Source: Synechococcus sp. AG-679-C18
Lineage (GTDB): Bacteria > Cyanobacteriota > Cyanobacteriia > PCC-6307 > Cyanobiaceae
NCBI GenBank assembly: GCA_003210755.1
Contig: QCUL01000006.1
Span: 1-64,000, forward strand
Direction of reading: 5' to 3'
DNA length: 64,000 bases
Shown: positions 9,745 through 18,938 of the stretch, piece by piece
How positions within the stretch are numbered: position 1 is the first letter of the stretch
Layout: each line of letters starts with the position of its first letter
Notes under the pieces: model-generated
The model's input: the letters and a program-made list of their open reading frames with translations, nothing else
The model's database searches: none
What the model was told of the DNA's origin: nothing
Position numbers and translations under genes: made by a program

Positions 9745-10871
9745 TTTCTTTGCAGCAATAAGCGGCGGATGACCCTTTGCGCGATGTCCCCATACCCCAT
9801 TTCACCAGAGAGAATTTGAGCTATGCGCCGCGGAGCTGTTGGGCGTTTGATTCCAAGTTGATATCCCACTTTCGGAAAGCGATAGAACACCTGGGCCATG
9901 CGACGTCCCCAAGCCATCGAGTCACCCCAGCGTTCACGCATGCGTTCTGAGTACATGGAAAGATCACGTTGACCACCATTTAGCCAAGAGTCGAGGCTGG
10001 CTGCTGCTTCGCAGCCGCTCATCAGAGAAGGTCTGAGTCCCTCTGCAAGAAATGGGTCACATAAGGATGCGGCATCACCCACCGCCACGATGCCCTTGCC
10101 ATGAAGGGGGGTGTGACCATTCCAAACTCTCAAGTTTGTGGATTGTCGAAGTCCTTCTGTGGAAGGAAATCCCAAATCTGGCAGGAGTTTCTCAAGAACC
10201 ACTTCCGCGTCACTGGCCTTGCGTCCAATAAAAGTGCCAACCCCGACATTGATTCCATTTGCGAGTGGAAATGCCCAGGCGAAACCATGGTGGACGAGTC
10301 CAAATTCAAACCTGGCTGTTCCTGGTTCCAAGGTTCCCATTCCCTCGAGTCGGACCGAAAGAGTAGTGGCCATATGGAGATCACGGGGGCCGATCCCAAA
10401 ACGTTGTGGCCAAGGAGAACTTGAGCCATCAGCCAAAACCACTGCTTTGGCCTCAATGACCTCACCGTCTTTGCTTTGCACAAACCAATGGTTGTCATCC
10501 TGCTGAATCTTCAGTGCCTCGAAGGGGCGTCGCAGTTCTGCCCCTGAGCCGATCGCTTTTTCGAGCAATAGAGCGTCGAGTCGTTCTCGCTTCACAATCC
10601 AGAAGGGGGCAGAGCCAGGAAGCTCAGCGACTACGGGATCGGTCAGACACCAGCTGAAATCAACCTTTTTGATGACGTCATCAACTGCAGGTTGAAGATC
10701 GAAGGGGAACCACTGCTGAACGGAAGCAGCCATGCCACCACCGCATGGTTTGATCCGCTCCGCTGGATCACGTTCAAGAACAGTGACGCGGTGCCCCAAT
10801 TGGGCCAAATGAAAAGCTGTGCTGGAGCCTGCTGCACCGGCTCCGATCACTACAACATCAGTTGAGCTCAA
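9741..10871 (-). CDS. Geranylgeranyl-reductase-family FAD oxidoreductase
   Basis: A 376-residue FAD-dependent oxidoreductase. The N-terminal dinucleotide-binding motif is GAGAAGSSTAFHLA (11-24), followed by the GGR-family hallmark PCGGGM (about 43-48) and a late FAD-contact box GDAASLCDPFLAEG. This family reduces isoprenoid chains, as in chlorophyll phytyl-tail or tocopherol precursors, or oxidises related substrates. It differs from cyanobacterial ChlP in length and detail, so the substrate is left open. It is on the minus strand and convergent with the photolyase gene. Confidence 0.8.
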   Translation of the reverse strand: MSSTDVVVIGAGAAGSSTAFHLAQLGHRVTVLERDPAERIKPCGGGMAASVQQWFPFDLQPAVDDVIKKVDFSWCLTDPVVAELPGSAPFWIVKRERLDALLLEKAIGSGAELRRPFEALKIQQDDNHWFVQSKDGEVIEAKAVVLADGSSSPWPQRFGIGPRDLHMATTLSVRLEGMGTLEPGTARFEFGLVHHGFAWAFPLANGINVGVGTFIGRKASDAEVVLEKLLPDLGFPSTEGLRQSTNLRVWNGHTPLHGKGIVAVGDAASLCDPFLAEGLRPSLMSGCEAAASLDSWLNGGQRDLSMYSERMRERWGDSMAWGRRMAQVFYRFPKVGYQLGIKRPTAPRRIAQILSGEMGYGDIAQRVIRRLLLQRN

Positions 10872-11885
10872 ACCTTCAGAGTGCCAACAATGCAGGCTAT
10901 AACTCGGTTTAAACCTAGGTTCATTCCGTCAAGCCTTCAATTGATTGTGTCCACTCTGCCAGAAGCCAGGGTTCAGATGATCGATGAAAGAGCAAGAATG
11001 GAATTTTTGGAATCCTCATCCTTCATATGATTCTTGATAAGCCATTTGAAGCAATGAAGGTGTACTTTGGATCGTTAACTTTTTGATTAATGAGCCCATA
11101 GGTGGAATGTTTGATCATTCGGCTGAATGACGAAGTCAGTTCATAACTTTGTCTCACAATTGAAGTCTTAAAATTGCAAGAACTAATAATATTTGTTGCT
11201 CAATTCCTTTAAGTAAACTTTTACAGAGCTTTCGTTTGATTCTGATTGAGCTATCTTCTGATCGGATAGATATCCTTGAGAATTTTTTTTGGTTTCTCTT
11301 CGCTTCAAGTTTAGGAAATGTATTGATAAGAGATATCGCTTTGATCAATCGGGCTTTTGCGAATGGTCTGAAACCAAATCCACTATTTCAAAGATTCGTC
11401 TAGTGCAGTAGTCAGTCCCACTCGCCTTTCTGGATTCAATGGCTGGAGAAAGGAGAGATAAGTCTTGCGCATCCATCAGACAATTAATTAAAATGTAGCT
11501 CATAGAGCCTCAATGAATTCACCAGAAATACTCATTGATCATTATTTATGGCTATAATTTGCAGTCAAATTATTAGTTAACTGCAGGACTTCGATTGAAT
11601 GAGTTTTGCAAGCTGTTTAGTACATTCAGATATTTTAGATGAAGATGGAAATCAGTGGAGAGATATAAGGCTGATGAGGCAAGAATCTTCAGATAAGCCC
11701 ATTTCTTGAAAAGAGGCGAATCTGGCCGCTTCTTCAAAGCCTCAGGCACTATTTGGCTGGGATCGCGAAAGCAGGCAGAGTGTGCTTTCATTCTAGAATT
11801 GTGGGTATAATTGATTACTTTGAGTTGTTCCCGGTTTGCCTGCGAGATGGCCTGCACTTGTTAAAATTTAGAAAAATATTAGCTT
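10872..11885. other. A+T-rich stretch without a convincing gene
   Basis: About 1 kb with clearly lower G+C than the flanks. Only short open frames occur, including minus-strand frames of 64 and 94 codons at 11154-11348 and 11573-11857. Neither has a recognisable domain, a ribosome-binding site or normal codon use for this genome. It may be decayed accessory DNA. Confidence 0.5.
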
Positions 11886-12335
11886 ATGAACTCAAATTTA
11901 TCCAAATATTATCACCTCAAGAGCTTGGCGCGCCAAACAAGCGATCCACAATTGAGCGATTCTCTGTATCAAAGAGCTCAAGAGGTTTTGAACCTTGATT
12001 ACTCCGCTTTGAAAAATCAAGTTTCAATTACTAACAAGTTTATAAGCCATGTTGATAATGGGACTCTCTGATTAACAGGCAGATCATGCTGAAAAATCAA
12101 ATGTTCGAAAAAGGCTTTCAGAAATAAAATAGAGTCAGTTTTTCGTTTTGAATCAATTGATATTGATTTTTCTGGAATTGTAGTTGGAGGTTTTCCTGAA
12201 AGTCAGATATCTGAAGAGGATTTCATGCATAGCCGAAAAAGAATTTCTCAAATGTATCAAGAGCCTCAGTCATGCCAAATAAATACTCAAAAAAGTTGGT
12301 TTTATGTGAATTGCCAACGTGAGCTGAAAGTTTAA
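11886..12335 (+). pseudogene. Possible broken small gene split by two in-frame TGA codons
   Basis: An ATG at 11886 opens a 61-codon frame (MNSNLSKYYHLKSLA...) that stops at TGA 12069-12071. The same frame meets a second TGA at 12090-12092 and then stays open for 80 codons to TAA 12333-12335. That second part reads like genuine protein (e.g. SIDIDFSGIVVGGFPESQI) but has no start codon near its beginning. I read this as one gene interrupted by two stops, or two adjacent small genes with the second one headless. The family is not recognised. The surrounding A+T-rich region fits decay. Confidence 0.35.
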
Positions 12336-12567
12336 TAATTACTGGTCATATGCGATTAAACAATAAGTATTTGCCAAAGATTTAGGCTAAGAAAATAAAA
12401 AATGTAATTGTTGTTGATGCTGAATGAAAGATAGGATTCTTGATCGATTAAAAAGCTCCCATCCTTATTTGTATAAGTAAGCAAAATTAGGCCAATGCTA
12501 TCCTGTAATTAATTTGCAATTAATAATAGTTTTATTAGTTTTGCCCATGCAGCAGCAGTGGGAAGGA

Positions 12568-12675
12568 TCATTGCTCTTTATATTCAGATTGCGAACTTCC
12601 TACGCGCCATGCCCAGAGCGTCGTTAGAGCTGCTCCAAAAGTCATAAAGATCAAGAGATATTGTTCGGTGGTCAT
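12568..12675 (-). CDS. 35-residue single-pass membrane protein, unknown
   Basis: The minus strand from the ATG at 12675 encodes 35 residues beginning MTTEQYLLIFMTFGAALTTL, ending with a polar tail (SSQSEYKEQ) and TGA. Residues 6-22 form one hydrophobic helix, with WAWR at the membrane edge. The size and layout are those of small thylakoid or cytoplasmic membrane subunits, and clean coding-like sequence stands out from the non-coding surroundings. I could not match it to a named photosystem or NDH subunit. No strong Shine-Dalgarno is visible. Confidence 0.5.
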   Translation of the reverse strand: MTTEQYLLIFMTFGAALTTLWAWRVGSSQSEYKEQ

Positions 12676-12724
12676 GGGTGACTGCTAAGTTTGATAGTTA
12701 TAGCTCATAGCAACTGAAGCTTGT

Positions 12725-13100
12725 ATGGCGCTTTTTATACCATTGCCAAGAGACAAAACTTCCGCGTCTCCATTGCATGATCAAGCGATGAGTCTTGGCG
12801 ACGATCCACCACTGTTTGCTTGAGCTCTTCAAGCTGAAAGCCAAAGCCTTCTCAACACACTTGGGAGCAAATTGAGCTGGGTTTGAATGCTTATGCAAGC
12901 CAAATCTCTGTTAGTTCAAGCTGTCAGGCTATGTTCCGGCGGTTGAGCCTGATGAGCAATGGTCCTTTCGCCTTATTAGGGAGTTCATGAACTGGATTCA
13001 ACGCAAATGGGAGCCTCTCCCTTCCTTGAGCTGGAAAGGCGGATCCTGGTCAACCAACTGGTCTTTTTGGCAAAGATCCAAACGATTGTCGATGTCCTGA
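12725..13100 (+). pseudogene. Possible degraded gene in several frames
   Basis: Three plus-strand frames in turn give protein-like pieces. A 32-codon frame starts at ATG 12725 (MALFIPLPRDKTSASPLHD). A second piece lies around 12850-12900 (WEQIELGLNAYASQ). The longest is open from 12915 to the TGA at 13098-13100 and contains SGYVPAVEPDEQWSFRLIR and many Trp residues. No frame has a complete start-to-stop gene. This is what successive frameshifts in one gene would leave. The original protein is not recognised, and chance cannot be excluded. Confidence 0.35.
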
Positions 13101-13704
13101 TTGTGACTGGCTGAACATACTGGGGTTTCCGACATATTTCGGCCTTCAAAAGATTGGAGAACACTCCTCTTAGCAGTAACTGTGATGGCCAAAGTCATCA
13201 AGAGAGATTGTGTGAGAAATCTTTTCCAGAGCTGATATAAGTGCAGGGAAAAAATATTGGCTGGCGAACACCAGTGGTTGATACTTTTGTAGATTTGATG
13301 CAGGAATTGGCTTTGGCCATACCTCTGAGTTCCTCCTCTCGGTCAAATATCAGCCTCTTAATCAATCAAAATCACAGGAATTATTGAAAGATTTGTCGTT
13401 CCCCTCATCCATCGCGGATCGCTTCAATAACCCATTAATCTGATTGGTTTTTAAATCGATTGTTGCCGGGTTATTTGCTTCAGACTCAAGTCTTATTCGC
13501 CATCTTGATTGTCATATCCCATCGCCAGATCTCTTCAAGGCTGTTTCAGCATCTTTCGTCTGAACGCACAGCCAACATCGTCAAGTGACATCATAAAATT
13601 CATAAGGCAATAGCGCCTCTACAGGAATAGGCCAAAAAATATGCTCAATGAATCCCCTCAAACAGGTTCAATAGCTGGCTGAGATTAGAGAAAACGCTAG
13701 ATGT
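13101..13704. other. Non-coding stretch upstream of the frr 3' end
   Basis: About 600 bases, A+T-rich, with no open frame that looks coding on either strand and no recognised RNA gene. It continues the gene-poor island that starts near 10.9 kb. I see no clear terminator hairpin with a T-tract for frr, whose stop is at 13705. Confidence 0.45.
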
Positions 13705-14253
13705 TCAGACCTTGAGTATCTCGACCTCTTTTTCAGCTAAATGCTTTTCTAACTCGGCAATGTAACGATCGGTCGTTTTTTGAATGTTATCTTGTTCATC
13801 CCGACTTTGATCTTCTGAAAGCTCGCCTTCTTTTTCCTGTTTTTTGATCTTGTCGATCGCATCACGGCGTACGCTACGCAAGGCTACTTTTCCTTCTTCA
13901 TTATATTTAGCGGCCAACTTACAGAATTCCTTTCGGCGCTCTTCTGTGAGCGGCGGCACGTTGATTCGAATGACTTTTCCGTCGTTGTTTGGCGTGAAGC
14001 CCAAGTCACTTGTGGCGATAGCTTTTTCGATGAGTGCCAGAGATCCCATATCAAAGGGTTGAATGGCGATAGTTTGCGAGTCTGGAGTGGATAGGCTGGC
14101 CAGGGACTTCAGAGGTGTGTCAGCGCCGTAGTACTCGACATTGACTCGATCCAGCAAAGAAGGATTGGCTCGCCCTGTGCGGATGGTATTGAAATTGCGC
14201 TGGGTGGCTTCCACCGACTTGCGCATATTGGATTCGAGATCGGGGTTCGACAT
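13705..14253 (-). CDS. frr: Ribosome recycling factor
   Basis: A 182-residue protein of standard family length. It splits post-termination ribosomes together with EF-G. Family motifs are the N-terminal [16 protein letters not shown] (about 20-35) and the mid-protein [15 protein letters not shown] (about 96-110), followed by the long helical C-terminal arm rich in Lys/Glu. It lies 8 bases downstream of pyrH on the same strand, the usual pyrH-frr pair. Confidence 0.97.
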   Translation of the reverse strand: MSNPDLESNMRKSVEATQRNFNTIRTGRANPSLLDRVNVEYYGADTPLKSLASLSTPDSQTIAIQPFDMGSLALIEKAIATSDLGFTPNNDGKVIRINVPPLTEERRKEFCKLAAKYNEEGKVALRSVRRDAIDKIKKQEKEGELSEDQSRDEQDNIQKTTDRYIAELEKHLAEKEVEILKV

Positions 14254-14261
14254 GACGATGA

Positions 14262-14969
14262 TTAGTTACTGATACGGGAACCGATGGGCTCACCGGCCAC
14301 GGCTCTGCCGATATTGCCAGGCTCGAACAAGTTGAAGACAACGATTGGGATGTTGTTGTCCTTACAGAGAGCGATTGCGGTGCTGTCCATTACGGCAAGC
14401 TCACCACTGAGCACCTGCTGGAAAGTCAGCGACTCATAGCGGACAGCATCAGGAAATTGATGTGGATCTTTGTCGTAGACACCGTCAACTTTGGTGGCCT
14501 TAAACACCACATCAGCACTGATTTCAGCTGCTCTTAGAGCAGCTGTTGTGTCGGTTGTGAAGAATGGATTGCCACAACCTGCGCCGAATACGACCACCCG
14601 ACCTTTTTCCAGGTGACGCATGGCTCGCCGACGGATGTAAGGCTCTGCGACTTCTTGCATCTCGATGGCGGTTTGAACTCTGGTAGGAATTCCAGCCCGC
14701 TCCAGCCCATCCTGCAGCGTGATGGCATTCATCACTGTGGCGAGCATGCCGACATAGTCGGCAGTAGCCCGATCCATACCAGCAGCTGAACCCTTAAGGC
14801 CCCTGAATATGTTTCCGCCTCCTACGACAATCGCTAGCTGTGTCCCGGTAGCGACGACCTGGGCTACATCTTTTGCGATGGCCTGAACAATTTCGGGATC
14901 AATTCCATAGCCCTGATTGCCCATCAGCGCTTCACCGCTGAGCTTCAGTAGGGCACGCGCGTAGGCCAT
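14262..14969 (-). CDS. pyrH: Uridylate kinase (UMP kinase)
   Basis: A 235-residue bacterial UMP kinase of the amino-acid-kinase fold, phosphorylating UMP to UDP in pyrimidine nucleotide synthesis. Visible motifs are [11 protein letters not shown] (7-17), the glycine loop [10 protein letters not shown], the UMP-site region [15 protein letters not shown] and the late [12 protein letters not shown] segment. Length is normal for the family. It is the first gene of the pyrH-frr pair on the minus strand, with about 120 bases before the cobO stop. Confidence 0.97.
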   Translation of the reverse strand: MAYARALLKLSGEALMGNQGYGIDPEIVQAIAKDVAQVVATGTQLAIVVGGGNIFRGLKGSAAGMDRATADYVGMLATVMNAITLQDGLERAGIPTRVQTAIEMQEVAEPYIRRRAMRHLEKGRVVVFGAGCGNPFFTTDTTAALRAAEISADVVFKATKVDGVYDKDPHQFPDAVRYESLTFQQVLSGELAVMDSTAIALCKDNNIPIVVFNLFEPGNIGRAVAGEPIGSRISN

Positions 14970-15091
14970 TCAAGATCCTGATCCGTAGGACAGTAGCAAG
15001 GCTGTTCTCATTGGATGGCGAAATCTGAGTGACTTTCGAAAGCCATCATTTCAAAGGTTGGGTCCGCCAGAGATCGTTTTCGGTAAGTCGC

Positions 15092-15781
15092 TTAGAACTC
15101 AATTCCTTGTTGTGCTTTGACACCTTGTTCTCGGAAAGGGTGCTTGATCAAAGACATCTCTGTGACCAGATCTGCTCGTTGGATTAGGCCGTCTGGAGCG
15201 CCTCTCCCGGTCAGTGCAACATGAGTGAGCTCAGGTCTTTCCTCGAGACCTCTCAGGACTTGATCGAGTTCCAGATAGCCAAGTTTCAGGGCCACATTGA
15301 CCTCATCAAGCACGACTAGTTTTTGATTGGGGTCGCTGAGGTAAGCGAGCGAAGTCTCCCAGGCTGCTTGCACAAGTTGACGATCACGCTCTCGATCCTG
15401 GGTTTCCCAAGTGAAACCCTCACCGAGGGCATGCCAGCTCAGCGCCTCTCCAAAGATTTTCAGTGCTTTGGCTTCGCCAGGCTCCCAACCTCCTTTGATG
15501 AATTGCACAACGGCAACATTGTGCCCATGTCCCAGGGTTCTTAACGCCAAGCCAAGAGAGGCGGTTGTCTTTCCTTTGCCGTGGCCGGTGAACACCAAGA
15601 CCAATCCCTTTTCAATATTTCTCTCTGAAACTCGCTGCCGTTGCACATCCTGTCGGCGAGCCATGCGCTTGCGATAGGCCTCTGCGTCTTTCTCAGGCGC
15701 TAAAGATCCACCCATTCCCAGAGATTCGGCTGATTGATCTAAAGCTGATGATGTTTCCCCAGAGGTTTGATTCGAGCTCAT
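15092..15781 (-). CDS. cobO: Cob(I)alamin adenosyltransferase, CobO/BtuR type
   Basis: A 229-residue enzyme that transfers adenosyl from ATP to corrinoid cob(I)alamin. The P-loop GHGKGKTTASLG lies at about 66-77, and the CobO boxes VQFIKGGWEPGE and VVLDEVNVALKLGYL follow. The first ~55 residues are a polar, likely disordered extension compared with minimal CobO. Its ATG overlaps the stop of the upstream methyltransferase by 4 bases (ATGA), so recombinase, methyltransferase and cobO look like one transcription unit. Marine Synechococcus make (pseudo)cobalamin. Confidence 0.93.
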   Translation of the reverse strand: MSSNQTSGETSSALDQSAESLGMGGSLAPEKDAEAYRKRMARRQDVQRQRVSERNIEKGLVLVFTGHGKGKTTASLGLALRTLGHGHNVAVVQFIKGGWEPGEAKALKIFGEALSWHALGEGFTWETQDRERDRQLVQAAWETSLAYLSDPNQKLVVLDEVNVALKLGYLELDQVLRGLEERPELTHVALTGRGAPDGLIQRADLVTEMSLIKHPFREQGVKAQQGIEF

Positions 15782-16443
15782 GACTTTTCCAGAGTTGATT
15801 CCAGCATGCTGCTGGAGGGGCGACGTGCAGTAATTCGCTGAAGAGCGTCTCCGGCCATAACGGACTGCTCAATCGTCGTAAAGCCGATCTCTTGCAATTG
15901 CTTTGGTAGGTCGTCCTCAAGCAAAGCAATAGCAGTTTCCGTTTCAAACAAAGCGCAAAAAAGTTGTTGCGGGAGATGCAGTAGAGGTCCTGCAGGGTGA
16001 AGATCCACTACAACCAGCCAACCCTCTGGTTTTAATAACTGCAAGCAGCTCTCCAGGACCTGCTTTCGCTCTGCGCGTGAGAATTCGTGAAGCGCAAGGC
16101 TGATTTGAATCGCATCAAAACTGGCAGGCGCGCATGGCGGAGCCTCTGCAAGTCCTTCGACGCAGGTCAGAAGGGGATGACGTGCTGCGGCTAGTTCCAG
16201 TGCCTTTGGTGAGACATCAAGACCTGTCACTTGAAACCCTGCCTCGATCCATGGCGCAGCAGCTTCTCCTGAACCACAGCAAAAATCGAGAACGTCGGCC
16301 CCCCTTGGAAGCAACGGATTGAGTGCTGAGAGCCCCAAACTGCGCAGGCGATCAACACCTCCGACACTCAATGCAGAGATCCCAGTGACCATGTCGTAGA
16401 TCCAGCGATGCTGGTACGCCAGTTGACGAAGCGGTGAGGTCAT
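15778..16443 (-). CDS. Class I SAM-dependent methyltransferase
   Basis: A 221-residue class I methyltransferase. SAM-binding motif I is DVLDFCCGSGEAA (about 50-62), followed by VTGLDVSPKALELA for the acidic post-I position and FDAIQISLALHEF. The overall look is UbiE/COQ5-like, but a specific substrate cannot be read. It overlaps cobO by 4 bases and the tyrosine recombinase stop by 1 base (TGATG), so translation is probably coupled. The neighbour cobO makes a corrinoid link possible but unproven. Confidence 0.8.
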   Translation of the reverse strand: MTSPLRQLAYQHRWIYDMVTGISALSVGGVDRLRSLGLSALNPLLPRGADVLDFCCGSGEAAAPWIEAGFQVTGLDVSPKALELAAARHPLLTCVEGLAEAPPCAPASFDAIQISLALHEFSRAERKQVLESCLQLLKPEGWLVVVDLHPAGPLLHLPQQLFCALFETETAIALLEDDLPKQLQEIGFTTIEQSVMAGDALQRITARRPSSSMLESTLEKS

Positions 16444-17624
16444 CAGAATCCTTTTTTGGCCAGTGCCGCATCAACAGCCTGTTGCTGATCTCGCCTCGTC
16501 ATCCAGTGGTGGTATGTGCGGGTGTGAATCGCCACAGAATGTCCCATCATCCTGGCGGCTACGGTATCGGGAAGCCCGATGTGGATGGTGCGCACGGCCC
16601 ATGCATGGCGAAGGTCATACGGAGTGAGTGGTAAGCCATATCGCCTGAATTGCTCAGCAACACGTCGCCCGACTTGTTGAAGAGTGGTGCGGCGTAGATC
16701 GGTGCAAACCGCAGGAAGGGCGTCTGGGTTAGACGCGAGATGCATCAAATTGAAGCGATCCACCCATTCCGGATGGAAAGGCCAAACTTGATGCTCACCA
16801 GTTTTTGTAGTGGGCAGCACGCGGATGACCCTGTCTCCATCGGATTCCAGTGCCGAAACGTCCGTGAAGAACACCTCATGGTTTCGGAGTCCGTAGGTGG
16901 CCATTAGTCCATAAACCAGTTGCCAACTTGGATTTGGAATCTTCAGTATGGCCTCCACAATTTGTGAGTCGCTTGGCAACTGCCGAAAATGGGCACGGTG
17001 CAGGCCATATCCCCCAGCCTCTGCTCTCCATTCATCTGGCAAATACAGATTTTGATGGCGGGCCAGTGCTCCCAGCGCCGTGGAGCACTGTTGGCGGCTC
17101 CTGCTTCCATCTCGATAGCTGTTCAAGGTCAGAAGCAATAATTCGGGGCTCAGCAGCGCTTGGTTCTCGAGTGCCAATGTCTTCAGACGCCTGAGGTATG
17201 GCTGGTAAGCACCACTCCAAGTGGTGCGGCTGCCTGCTGGTGATCGACGACGACGGGGATCTGCGAAAAACGCCTTTTTGAATGCATCCAGATTTTGATC
17301 TAAGGGATGTCCAGGAGTCGTTGCTGGGTCCTGTTTGGTTTGTTGTGGTTGAACCTTTCGCTTCTGTAACCACTGATCCCATTCAAAAAGCTGTCTGTTG
17401 AGTTGCAATTCAACAAGTTGAACAATCCGCTCAGCTTCTTTCAATCCATTCATGTCAGCCAGAAGTCCAAGACTCAGGCGCTGTGTCTTCCATTCATGGG
17501 GCTGCTGGCGGCAGGGCAACCTTCCGCGCAGATTTAATTTTTGCCCTCGTTGCTCCACTCGAAGCCCGATGCCCTCTTCTGCAAAAGCCGCGTTGGCGGT
17601 CGCTAGCGCGGTGTCGAAGTTCAT
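16443..17624 (-). CDS. Tyrosine recombinase (phage-integrase family), apparently resident
   Basis: A 393-residue protein whose C-terminal half has the tyrosine-recombinase pattern: Arg in YGLRNHEVFF, then LRHAWAVR (H-x-x-R box), GHSVAIHTR and the nucleophile Tyr in TYHHWM near residue 378. The N-terminal half is the core-binding region with a proline/glutamine linker. There is no tRNA, obvious att repeat or excision gene nearby, and its stop overlaps the methyltransferase start, so it looks fixed in a chromosomal operon rather than part of a mobile island. Its target site is unknown. Confidence 0.85.
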   Translation of the reverse strand: MNFDTALATANAAFAEEGIGLRVEQRGQKLNLRGRLPCRQQPHEWKTQRLSLGLLADMNGLKEAERIVQLVELQLNRQLFEWDQWLQKRKVQPQQTKQDPATTPGHPLDQNLDAFKKAFFADPRRRRSPAGSRTTWSGAYQPYLRRLKTLALENQALLSPELLLLTLNSYRDGSRSRQQCSTALGALARHQNLYLPDEWRAEAGGYGLHRAHFRQLPSDSQIVEAILKIPNPSWQLVYGLMATYGLRNHEVFFTDVSALESDGDRVIRVLPTTKTGEHQVWPFHPEWVDRFNLMHLASNPDALPAVCTDLRRTTLQQVGRRVAEQFRRYGLPLTPYDLRHAWAVRTIHIGLPDTVAARMMGHSVAIHTRTYHHWMTRRDQQQAVDAALAKKGF

Positions 17625-17696
17625 GACCCTGTAAAGACAGCGTCACCATGACGTTGATGGGAGTTACGCTCAACCCCTCAACTCATAAGAATTTCC

Positions 17697-18872
17697 ATGG
17701 CTCGGGTTGGCATTCTCCTGCTCAATCTGGGTGGTCCAGAGAGGATTCAGGATGTTGGCCCCTTTCTGTACAACCTGTTCGCGGACCCAGAGATCATTCG
17801 CCTGCCGAATCCCATACTGCAGAAACCGCTTGCTTGGTTGATCAGTACGTTGCGGAGCAGTAAATCTCAGAAGGCTTACCGCTCAATCGGTGGTGGTTCT
17901 CCATTGAGACGTATCACCGAGCAGCAGGCCAGAGAGCTTCAAAGTCTTTTGCGCCAGCGAGGTGTTGACGCAACAAGTTACGTAGCGATGCGCTACTGGC
18001 ACCCATTCACCGAGTCAGCTGTGGCTGACATCAAGGCGGATGGCATCGATGAGGTCGTGGTTCTTCCCCTGTATCCACATTTTTCGATCAGTACCAGCGG
18101 GTCGAGCTTCCGTGAGCTTCAGCGCCTTCGTCAAATGGATGAGCGATTTGAGGCTCTGCCTTTGCGCTGTATCCGTAGCTGGTATGACCATCCCGGTTAC
18201 GTGCGATCGATGGCCGAATTAATTGCTGAGCAAGTGCTTGCCAGTGATGACGTTCAAAAAGCACATATTTTCTTTAGCGCCCATGGTGTGCCTAAGAGTT
18301 ATGTCGAAGATGCTGGCGATCCTTATCAGCAGGAAATTCAAGCTTGTACAGCTCTGATCATGGCGGAGGTGGAAGCGATTGTTGGCCATTCCAATCCCCA
18401 TACTCTTGCTTATCAAAGTCGAGTTGGTCCTGTGGAATGGCTGAAGCCCTACACAGAGGAAGCACTGGAAGAGCTTGGTAAGGCGAAGATCCAGGATTTG
18501 GTAGTCGTTCCCATCAGTTTCGTGAGTGAGCACATTGAAACTCTTGAGGAAATTGATATTGAATATCGTGAACTTGCCACAGAGTCAGGAGTTGTGAACT
18601 TCAGACGAGTTAGGGCATTAGATACGTATCCGCCCTTTATTGCGGGATTGGCTGATCTAGTTGTCGCCAGCCTCGAGGGCCCTGAGGTAAATCTCGACCA
18701 GGCGGCTGAACTTCCTACAACTGTGAAGCTTTACCCCCAGGAGAAGTGGGAGTGGGGGTGGAATAACAGTTCTGAAGTGTGGAACGGTCGCTTGGCGATG
18801 GTTGGTTTTTCAGCGTTCCTCCTTGAGCTTTTTAGTGGCCATGGTCCACTCCATGCTCTTGGTCTGCTTTGA
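17697..18872 (+). CDS. hemH: Ferrochelatase with C-terminal chlorophyll-binding helix
   Basis: A 391-residue ferrochelatase inserting Fe2+ into protoporphyrin IX to make protoheme. The N-terminus is typical ([20 protein letters not shown]), and the active-site His is in [13 protein letters not shown] (about 195-207). The last ~41 residues form the cyanobacterial and plastid extension: a linker, then a membrane helix with the light-harvesting-like motif [11 protein letters not shown], as in high-light-inducible proteins. This tail is known to bind chlorophyll and help dimerisation in cyanobacterial ferrochelatase. The ATG at 17697 matches the family start. Confidence 0.96.
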   Translation: MARVGILLLNLGGPERIQDVGPFLYNLFADPEIIRLPNPILQKPLAWLISTLRSSKSQKAYRSIGGGSPLRRITEQQARELQSLLRQRGVDATSYVAMRYWHPFTESAVADIKADGIDEVVVLPLYPHFSISTSGSSFRELQRLRQMDERFEALPLRCIRSWYDHPGYVRSMAELIAEQVLASDDVQKAHIFFSAHGVPKSYVEDAGDPYQQEIQACTALIMAEVEAIVGHSNPHTLAYQSRVGPVEWLKPYTEEALEELGKAKIQDLVVVPISFVSEHIETLEEIDIEYRELATESGVVNFRRVRALDTYPPFIAGLADLVVASLEGPEVNLDQAAELPTTVKLYPQEKWEWGWNNSSEVWNGRLAMVGFSAFLLELFSGHGPLHALGLL

Positions 18873-18938
18873 GCAATGGTGTCGATTGGTCAGGCCGACA
18901 CTTAATCTTGAGGGTCAGTTCCCTGTGAGCCTGCCGTG

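Noticed and set aside
11154-11348. 64-codon minus-strand frame
   Set aside because: Short, Lys/Ile-rich as expected by chance in A+T-rich DNA; no motif.
11573-11857. 94-codon minus-strand frame in the A+T-rich island
   Set aside because: No domain or plausible start signal; composition unlike the neighbours and an equally long antisense frame exists.
12698-12898. 66-codon minus-strand frame
   Set aside because: Lies antisense to the better protein-like plus-strand fragments; no motif.
16443-17624. Tyrosine recombinase as sign of a mobile island
   Set aside because: No att repeats, tRNA or cargo, and the genes on both sides are core genes with tight overlaps.
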